A DNA stretch of 64,000 nt from Thalassobellus sediminis (GTDB lineage Bacteria; Bacteroidota; Bacteroidia; Flavobacteriales; Flavobacteriaceae). This document shows positions 61,856 to 64,000 of this stretch, piece after piece. How positions within the stretch are numbered: the stretch's first letter is position 1; every line of letters begins with the position of its first letter. The notes beneath the pieces were generated by a model. It did not search any database. It had not been told where the DNA came from and worked only from the letters and a program-made list of their open reading frames with translations. Made by a program: the position numbers and the translations under genes. Location: contig NZ_JBISCD010000040.1 in assembly GCF_044386045.1 (NCBI RefSeq), forward strand, positions 1,426,001 through 1,490,000, in the 5' to 3' direction.

Positions 61856-62371
61856 TTACAACTCTTTAATATCCTTCCGTAATTTAGTCAAAGCGCCATA
61901 AATACGTTTTTCAACAGCTTTGGTAGAAATATTTAAAATTTCAGCAATTTCTTTAAAACGTTTTCCTTCAACACGATTCATCATAAAAGCTTCGCGTTGT
62001 GCTTCAGTTAAATTACTAAGCGCTTTTTGTAATTTATCATTATACTCACTTTCCTGCATTAAAAACTCAGGGCTTTCGTTAGTATACATTTTAGGTTTGG
62101 TTTGCTGGTGCTTTAAGACTACCTTTTGGTGGGCAACCTCATTTAGCATTAAATTATTAGCTGTAGTAAAAACAAAACTCTTTGCTTTATCTGGTGAAAT
62201 TTTAGCGCAGTTTTGCCATAACTTAACAAAAGCTTCCTGTACCTTGTCCTTCGGGTTTAATAAATCACCAAACTTATAATATAAAAAGTTATGTAAATCT
62301 TTAGAGTATTTATTAAATATTGCAGAAAATATATGTTCCTTGCAAATATTTTCATGTAGTTGTTTCCCCAT
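61856..62371 (-). CDS. ECF-type RNA polymerase sigma factor (FecI-like)
   Basis: A 171-residue sigma-70 factor with only regions 2 and 4. Region 2 is at about 15-80 ('DLHNFLYYKFGDLLNPKDKV', 'EAFVKLWQNCAKISPDKAKS'), region 4 at about 110-165 ('TEAQREAFMMNRVEGKRFKE' and the helix-turn-helix 'IAEILNISTKAVEKRIYGAL'). It is the Bacteroidota-specific FecI-like group. It is the first gene of the unit that continues with FecR and the STN receptor, which should relay outside signals to it; it may drive its own operon and perhaps the divergent lipoprotein gene. Confidence 0.93.
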   Translation of the reverse strand: MGKQLHENICKEHIFSAIFNKYSKDLHNFLYYKFGDLLNPKDKVQEAFVKLWQNCAKISPDKAKSFVFTTANNLMLNEVAHQKVVLKHQQTKPKMYTNESPEFLMQESEYNDKLQKALSNLTEAQREAFMMNRVEGKRFKEIAEILNISTKAVEKRIYGALTKLRKDIKEL

Positions 62372-62485
62372 TATTATTGGTAGTTGGTGGCACTAAAATA
62401 AAAAAAAAGGAGATACAGGGTAGGAATTTTTAAAGTTATCCTGTTTTATATTCAAAAAGCTATGTTTAACCCAAATTCAAAAATC

Positions 62486-64000
62486 ATGAAAATTAAATTA
62501 AAAACATTATTGCTATTACCTTTTTTTGCCCTTTTAATATTTACTTCGTGTCAAGATGAAGTAACAGATATCTCAGTTCCTGAAGAAGCAGAAGCTCTCA
62601 CTGCAACTTCAGAACTTACATCTTTAATGACTTCTACTGCTAAGTTAGATGGATCTAAAGATAATATTATTGATAAAGCAAGTTGCTTATCTATAGAGTT
62701 GCCAGTTACGGTTATTGTAAATGGTCTTGAAATTACAGTTGATTCTGAAGAAGATTATAAGGTTATTAAAGCCATATTTGATGAGTTTGAAAATGATGAT
62801 GATATTTTAGAAATTGTATTTCCTATTACTATTATTACATCAGAATTTGAAGAGTTTATTTTAGAAAACCGTCAAGCGCTACAAGAGTTAATTCAAGATT
62901 GTGTTGGTGAAAATGAAGAAGATGATGATATTGAATGTATTGATTTTAAATATCCATTAGCATTTTCTGTATACGATACAGCCTTTGAAGTTATAGATGT
63001 TGTTAATGTTGAAAATGACAGAGCATTACATCGTTTCTTAAAACGTGTTAGAAGTTCAGAGTTTTTAGCAAGTCTTAACTTTCCTATAAATATGGTTTTA
63101 GCCGATGGTTCTGAAATTGTTGTAACCAATAATGAAGAATTACAACGTGTTATTAAAGAAGCAAAAGATGCTTGTGATGAAGATGATGATAATGACTATC
63201 ATGATAACGATTTTGATAAAGAGCGTTTAGATAATTTATTGATGACTTGCCCTTGGGTTGTTCATGAATTTGAAAGAAATCAAGATAATTTAATAGAACA
63301 GTATAATGAGTATGCCATTCAATTTAAAGCTGATAATGTTGTAAAAATGCGTGCTAGAGGAGGCGATATGTTAACAGGTACTTGGTCTACACGTGTAACA
63401 GATAATGGAGCTTTAATAAACTTAGAGTTCAATAATTTAGCAGACTTTACTTTAGAATGGTTTGTATATGATTTAGGACCTGGTAGAATAAAGTTATACC
63501 AAGCAGGAGGGAACAGAATTATTTTAAAGAAAAATTGTGAAGTAGTTATTGATATTACTAAACAAAGAATAGAAAACTATTTACAAGAATGTTTCTGGAG
63601 AGTATCTCGTTTAAATGTAAACGGAACAGATAATGAAAAAGATTATATTGGTACACCACTTAAATTTTTAGAAAATAACGTTGTAAAACTTAGAGTTAAT
63701 GGAGAGTTGGTAGCAGGAACTTATGAAATTGGTGTTAGAAACACTGGTTTTATTTTACAAGTTAATTTAGAAGGACGACCAAATTTAAATCTAGAATGGT
63801 TAATTACTTTCTTGGAGTCAGGTTTAATTAAGCTTGAAAATGCTAACAACAAAATGGTTTTAAAAAGACATTGTCCAGATGCCGATAACGATTTAACCTT
63901 TGTTGATAGTGTTTTAATTAATGGTGAGTGGGAAGTTGCTGCTTATCATGTAAATGGAGAAAATAAACCAGAAGAATTTTATATGTACACTTTAAACTTT
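62486..64000 (+). CDS. Large lipoprotein with tandem ~95-residue repeats (partial)
   Basis: The frame is open from the ATG at 62486 to the end of the window (505 codons) and continues beyond it. An upstream in-frame ATG at 62462 is less likely. The lipobox Cys is residue 22 ('FALLIFTSCQDEVTD'), followed by acidic residues that suggest surface display. After a first domain (about 45-240) come tandem modules: Cys255-Cys351 and Cys369-Cys463, each with the pattern 'TGTWSTRVTDNG' or 'AGTYEIGVRNTG', 'FTLEWF' or 'LNLEWL', and 'NRIILKKNC' or 'NKMVLKRHC'. A third begins 'LINGEWEVAAYHVNGENK'. The modules look like lipocalin-like beta domains. It is divergent from the sigma-factor operon across 114 bases, so it may be controlled by it. 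Confidence 0.8.
   Translation, partial: MKIKLKTLLLLPFFALLIFTSCQDEVTDISVPEEAEALTATSELTSLMTSTAKLDGSKDNIIDKASCLSIELPVTVIVNGLEITVDSEEDYKVIKAIFDEFENDDDILEIVFPITIITSEFEEFILENRQALQELIQDCVGENEEDDDIECIDFKYPLAFSVYDTAFEVIDVVNVENDRALHRFLKRVRSSEFLASLNFPINMVLADGSEIVVTNNEELQRVIKEAKDACDEDDDNDYHDNDFDKERLDNLLMTCPWVVHEFERNQDNLIEQYNEYAIQFKADNVVKMRARGGDMLTGTWSTRVTDNGALINLEFNNLADFTLEWFVYDLGPGRIKLYQAGGNRIILKKNCEVVIDITKQRIENYLQECFWRVSRLNVNGTDNEKDYIGTPLKFLENNVVKLRVNGELVAGTYEIGVRNTGFILQVNLEGRPNLNLEWLITFLESGLIKLENANNKMVLKRHCPDADNDLTFVDSVLINGEWEVAAYHVNGENKPEEFYMYTLNF

Noticed and set aside
62893..63129. A 78-codon minus-strand frame in the repeat lipoprotein
   Set aside because: Antisense to a clear lipoprotein coding sequence; serine-rich low-complexity composition.
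1..64000. CRISPR arrays, tRNA or rRNA genes, prophage or transposase genes
   Set aside because: No regularly spaced repeats, cloverleaf sequences, rRNA segments or recombinase motifs were recognised on reading both strands.

Overview
The window is about 64 kb of AT-rich DNA from a member of the Bacteroidota, most probably a marine-type Flavobacteriaceae. The evidence is the gene content: SusC/SusD pair, FecI/FecR/TonB-receptor unit, type IX secretion sorting domain and many 'AQ'-ending signal peptides. Starts lack Shine-Dalgarno sequences and sit in A-rich stretches, promoters fit the Bacteroidota TTG-N19-TAnnTTTG pattern, and tuf is missing between fusA and rpsJ. The genus cannot be read from the sequence. 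I saw no tRNA, rRNA, CRISPR array, phage or intact insertion sequence.

Left part (1-17.5 kb): a very large alpha-2-macroglobulin-like protein (minus), a TPR protein, the muropeptide ligase Mpl, a secreted VOC-fold protein, RadC, a polysaccharide-deacetylase-like protein overlapping a YjjG-type HAD phosphatase, a coiled-coil secreted protein, RarA, a rhomboid protease, an arylsulfotransferase-like lipoprotein and RlmB. Copies of a palindromic interspersed repeat lie between these genes.

SusCD part (17.5-26.1 kb): a minus-strand operon encodes a SusC-type TonB-linked transporter, a SusD-type lipoprotein and two further lipoproteins, and ends in a strong terminator. No carbohydrate-active enzyme is attached, so the substrate is open; peptide or protein-derived cargo is possible. 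An Omp85/TamA-like outer-membrane protein lies upstream.

Ribosomal part (26.3-43.7 kb): one continuous plus-strand run of str, S10, spc and alpha genes (rpsL, rpsG, fusA, rpsJ ... rpoA, rplQ), including a 38-codon rpmJ. The run is broken by a strong hairpin before rplC and by a terminator plus new promoter before rpsD. A structured leader at rpsD could serve S4 autoregulation.

Metabolic part (43.7-54.1 kb): carA, eno and gltA, each followed by an intrinsic terminator; a tandem pair of guanidino-group enzymes (arginine deiminase/amidinotransferase family and CtlX); a TPR histidine kinase; and argS. A 446-base gap before argS holds two hairpins that could be a small RNA.

Right part (54.1-64 kb): an unrecognised exported protein, a non-coding block, a solitary PL11 rhamnogalacturonan lyase with a type IX sorting domain, and a complete cell-surface signalling unit: ECF sigma factor, FecR anti-sigma factor and STN-domain TonB receptor. 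Divergent from it is a large lipoprotein, cut by the window end, built of roughly 95-residue tandem repeats. I consider this unit, the SusC-like signature inside the alpha-2-macroglobulin, and the rpsD terminator/promoter overlap the most interesting points.
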